A stretch of 11,297 nt of DNA from NCBI GenBank assembly GCA_028565715.1, contig JAOXYC010212128.1:1-11297 (forward strand), in the 5' to 3' direction. Below the pieces are notes generated by a model, which worked only from the letters and a program-made list of their open reading frames with translations, had not been told where the DNA came from and ran no database searches. Every line of letters starts with the position of its first letter. Position 1 is the stretch's first letter. This document shows positions 8,159 to 11,297 of the stretch, piece by piece. The position numbers and the translations under genes were made by a program. Source of the DNA: Phoronis pallida. Its lineage: Eukaryota > Phoronida > Phoronidae.

Positions 8159-8203
8159 TATTTACAATTTCCTTAATAATGTATTTACAATTTCCTTAAT
8201 AAT
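8159..8203. repeat. Tandem duplication, 23-bp period
   Basis: A 22-base unit beginning TATTTACAATTTCC is repeated exactly at 8159-8180 and 8182-8203, with one spacer base. A partial third match (ATTTACAATTTC) lies about 100 bp to the left. The perfect identity suggests recent slippage. Confidence 0.8.
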
Positions 8204-8298
8204 TTATTAAAAATAATTTTTTTAAAGGTGAGGAAATCAGATCTCCTGTAGCAGATTGGTGAAATCTTTTTTGTTTTTATTTCAAGGATAATTTGAAT

Positions 8299-8446
8299 GC
8301 ACCTTTTTAAAAGTGGAAAATCTATTTCTTTCCATTTCAGGCCAGTCTTATAACCTGGTGTGATTAGGAAACCTAAGAAATATTTAACTGACCAGAATCT
8401 GGTGACATCATGGAAAGAAATGGATTTTCCACTTTTAAAATGGGGG
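8299..8446. repeat. Inverted repeat with 36-bp arms, MITE-like
   Basis: The left arm (8299-8334) contains TTTTAAAAGTGGAAAATC and ATTTCTTTCCA; the right arm (8411-8446) holds their complements with only a few differences, including one C/T change and small changes in the terminal C-run. The 76-nt spacer is not coding. No target duplication could be recognised, so this may be the core of a larger worn element. Confidence 0.65.
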
Positions 8447-9235
8447 CACTTATTTAAAAGATTTATAAATTCCCGATGTCATTCAATAATTGTGTGAAGT
8501 TAGTTTAAAAATCATCAGAAGAAGATTTGATTCTTAAAAAGTGAATAAAAGTGTAAACAAATAATATCAAACTTATTTAGGTTTCATAGGTGTGAAAATA
8601 CAATGTCCTTAAAAGTACATATGGTACCAGATTATACTGCTAATAGATCCCAATAGATATTTCTCTATGGAACTTGACCTTGTGACAAATTGGCTTAACA
8701 AACAAACTTGAAGGAACATTATTATTAATGTTAGGAGAGTTACCTGTTAATTGTTGAATTCATTCCGACACTATTCATATCATCAATTACCAAATAACTT
8801 CTCAGATCCTTGGTTAGAATTGATATTTTTCATTAATAAACTAATGTTACTAATTTTGAATGAAAAAATCAGAACCCGAGATAAATATTTACTTTTCCCA
8901 TCAGGCCAAACTTCTTATCAAAGCAACATGTACATCCATTGATACTTACTGTCTCACATAAGAGTATTTCAAACCAACACTTTAATGATTTCAGATTGAA
9001 AAAACTGCCATTAATATTTACAATCCTTATCAGTCAGGTCACAAATTCCTATCGAATCAACAGGTACATTCAAAAATACTACCAACACATAAAATCTCAA
9101 ACGTATAACCACGAATTAATACATTTCCTAAAACAGAAACTTACATTATAACAATCCAATACAACACAGGCACAATAAACGTCCTCATCCCGGCAAATCA
9201 AAATACGAATAACACCAAATTATAGATAAAACAGG

Positions 9236-9420
9236 TTATAAGTAGCCAATCTGTGAATCACGACCCATTCGGCTCTCTCCGTAGTGATGGGGTTTAGCTG
9301 GGGACAACTGAACGTCACAGTTTCCTGTTAGTCTGTGTATGTACTGATAAGAATGCAATGACATCACGAGGGGGTTTCCTTTTGAGGTGTAAAGAATTAG
9401 TGTGTGGGTTAGGAGAAAGG
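9236..9420 (-). other. GC-elevated island with a short open frame, unassigned
   Basis: This stretch is clearly richer in G and C than its surroundings. On the minus strand an ATG at 9362-9364 opens 42 codons to a TAA at 9236-9238; the frame is stop-free further upstream for about 90 codons in all, through the microsatellite. The peptide starts MSLHSYQYIHRLTGNC and ends in GRDSQIGYL. I recognise no family. On the same strand ATTGG followed by TTATAA sits at the end of the island (inverted CCAAT box and TATA-like), so a promoter or a repeat consensus is as likely as a coding exon. Confidence 0.3.
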
Positions 9421-9430
9421 TGGCAAAGGA

Positions 9431-9476
9431 ATTGTATTGTGTTGTATTGTATTGTATTGCATTATAATGTATTGTA
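9431..9476. repeat. ATTGT pentanucleotide microsatellite
   Basis: There are about nine imperfect copies of ATTGT, with single-base variants (GTTGT, ATTGC, ATAATGT). Confidence 0.85.
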
Positions 9477-11297
9477 TGTGATGTATTACATATAATTGTA
9501 TGATATTAATATTTTGTGGTTCAATGAGTACTTTAGATAGAGAAAAGATAATATTGACTGTCTGCAGCTGGGTTTCAGTTCATTTCGACAAGACGATTCA
9601 TAAAAAGCTAATATACCTTTTTGTATTCCAAGATAAATAAAGCAGAAGTCTTGAATAGGTGTCTAATAACATTTTAAAAAAAAATTCTTTGTCAAATATC
9701 ACAGATATTACCTTTTCTGACAAGTGGTTTTTGATTGGTTTAGAAATATGTGTTAAACATTTCTATAGAATCAACATCAAGCAAAAACATTATTTTAAAA
9801 TCATTTTCCATTGTCAATATTCATGAACAATTATCTTTACTGACAATAGGTGGCGCAACCATCTATAATCTCCACTTCTACAACACAACGTAGGGCAAAA
9901 TAATTGGAGTCATAAATGCAAGGATTTAATATGAAGAAAATCTTTTTTTATAAAATATTCAGCTGTATGTAGTACATTTTTTGCATCAAATTAGTCATTT
10001 GTTTACCGTGTTCTTTTGGCCACATGAATTAAAAAATAAATTCATTTTCATGCAGAAGCAAAATTAGAAGATTTTGGTAAAAGGTTATTAAAATATTAGA
10101 AGCAAAAATTTCACTTATGATAATTCAATCATTCAACTAAATTTTGTCTCTAAAACGGAAAAATGCATAGAAAGATAGCTTGGTCTTTGTAAAGATTGCT
10201 TTTAAAAAACATCAAAATACCAGCTTGCTTTCTTATTATCAAAACCTGAACTATATTGATTGACATTTCCCTTCAACACACCCCTGTGCGTTATTACGCA
10301 GTATAGATTTATAAAGCACCACCCTAAGGTAATTATCTTCATCAAAACACATTTAATAATACCAAGATTGTAGGCAAAATGAACTAATTTACCCACGAGA
10401 TTCCAACTTCCTAGACGTCACAGACTGGTATTAAAAAACAGTGATTTCTTAGAGTTTGTAAAACAAAAAGATCAGTACGGTGATAAAAAGATAAATTAAT
10501 GAGAATTACAATATACCTAAATTATAAATCCTCGCATGATGGGGCAAACCAATAATCTGTCTAGTGTTTCTTTAATAAGGTGGGAATTAAAATGAATAAT
10601 TACCATCTAAAATCCTTGGTTTAAATTCTAAGCAAATGATTCAGAAATTGAAGGGATATCTACTTTGAGATTTTAGGAGAAAACAGTACTGTCTATATTT
10701 TGAAAATAATGTTTCGAAATAAACTAATGAACTCACGTTCTCAACTTATGCATTAAATAAAATGTTGTGCATTTTTTCTTGTTCGTTACAGAACTGTCTC
10801 TACATTCTAGCCATTCAAACATTTTTAAAGTGTTAAAATCTGGGTTTTATATAGGTCGACAAAAATTTTTGCTAATGCCATATTTTTCAACTTGTTCCAT
10901 CAAAAAATTAACAACAATTTTTACTGTATTCAAAGTTACAAGTTTCATTAACCTGTAAAAACCCAAAGACTGGAAAGACTAAAAATGTAGAGACAAATAC
11001 TCTAAAGCCAAGTCTAATCTAACTTAATTTTCAGTTCACTTATTGAATCCGTGCAAAATTTCACGTTTTCCCATATTGGTACTGGAGGCAAAATACTTAA
11101 ATAACCAGCAGTTGTTAACACCTGAGACAAAACTGGGTTAATGAAAGAAAACCTTCAAGCAACAAACAAATATCACGTTTCCCTATCAAACCCATTATTT
11201 CTGACTAAAAAAAAAATCTTAACACTTTTTCCCAATATTACCTCACATTATTGATTTGACATTTCTAGCTCAGAATATTTCCACGGCAACAGTCTAT

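Larger units (their letters stand above)
6162..11297 (-). other. Upstream intron or unresolved sequence of the glypican-like gene
   Basis: To the right of the exon at 6038-6161 I find no exon I can defend over 5.1 kb. The expected preceding exon should end in phase 2 and carry conserved cysteines of the glypican core. Donor-like sites at 8744 and 10737 are preceded by short phase-compatible frames, but these lack those residues. The stretch holds a dispersed-repeat copy, a 22-bp tandem duplication, an inverted repeat (8299-8446), a microsatellite and a GC-elevated island (9236-9420). The parts 6162-7840 and 9520-11297 otherwise look like featureless AT-rich intron. Confidence 0.5.

Noticed and set aside
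8744-8808. Possible upstream glypican exon ending at a CAG|GTAACT donor
   Set aside because: The phase fits (2), but the acceptor is weak and the 21 residues contain none of the expected Cys, Trp or Gly residues. Left as unproven.
9236-9420. tRNA-derived SINE or other pol III gene in the GC-elevated island
   Set aside because: An A-box-like TTAGCTGGGG is present but there is no B box (GGTTCGANTCC) at the right distance and no cloverleaf.
10202-10396. Minus-strand frame with a hydrophobic, Cys-containing peptide
   Set aside because: No family match and no splice sites in phase with the glypican exon; hydrophobicity follows from T-rich composition.
10737-10796. Possible exon ending at a GTGAGT donor
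   Set aside because: A phase-2 frame exists but it is short, Met/His/Lys-rich and has a poor acceptor; many such sites arise by chance here.

Overview
The window looks like intron-rich animal nuclear DNA, not a prokaryote or virus. It is strongly AT-rich, has no long open frames, carries short coding blocks bounded by good GT/AG splice signals, and is full of foldback and MITE-like repeats. The species cannot be named from the sequence. The repeat content and a glypican with little similarity outside its motifs suggest an invertebrate, probably marine, but this is inference.

The one gene I can support lies on the minus strand and occupies about the left 6.2 kb. Four exons, read right to left (6038-6161, 2270-2480, 1447-1482, 500-669), join in one frame with matching intron phases (2, 0, 1, 1). 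Together they give the last 179 residues of a glypican-like heparan-sulfate proteoglycan. The first exon carries the conserved glypican segment with the NNPEV motif. The second carries an acidic stretch followed by three Ser-Gly pairs, a typical heparan-sulfate attachment site. A 36-nt micro-exon adds a Pro/Thr-rich linker. The last exon ends in a hydrophobic tail and stop that look like a GPI-anchor signal. The cysteine-rich globular domain and signal peptide must lie to the right of the window or in exons I could not identify.

Layout on plus coordinates: 1-499 is putative 3' UTR and downstream flank; 500-669 terminal exon; 670-1446 intron; 1447-1482 micro-exon; 1483-2269 intron with a small AT-rich inverted repeat (1997-2084); 2270-2480 exon; 2481-6037 intron with a 447-bp foldback element (2877-3323), a TIR element with GC-rich ends (4367-4518), a 111-bp MITE with perfect 29-bp TIRs and an 8-bp target duplication (4577-4687), and one copy of a dispersed repeat; 6038-6161 exon; 6162-11297 upstream intron or unresolved sequence with the second dispersed-repeat copy, an inverted repeat, a short tandem duplication, a microsatellite and a small GC-elevated island (about 9236-9420).

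No rRNA, tRNA, CRISPR or bacterial-type operon was seen. The most interesting points are the phase-symmetric micro-exon placed between the glycosaminoglycan site and the membrane anchor, and the structurally intact MITE.
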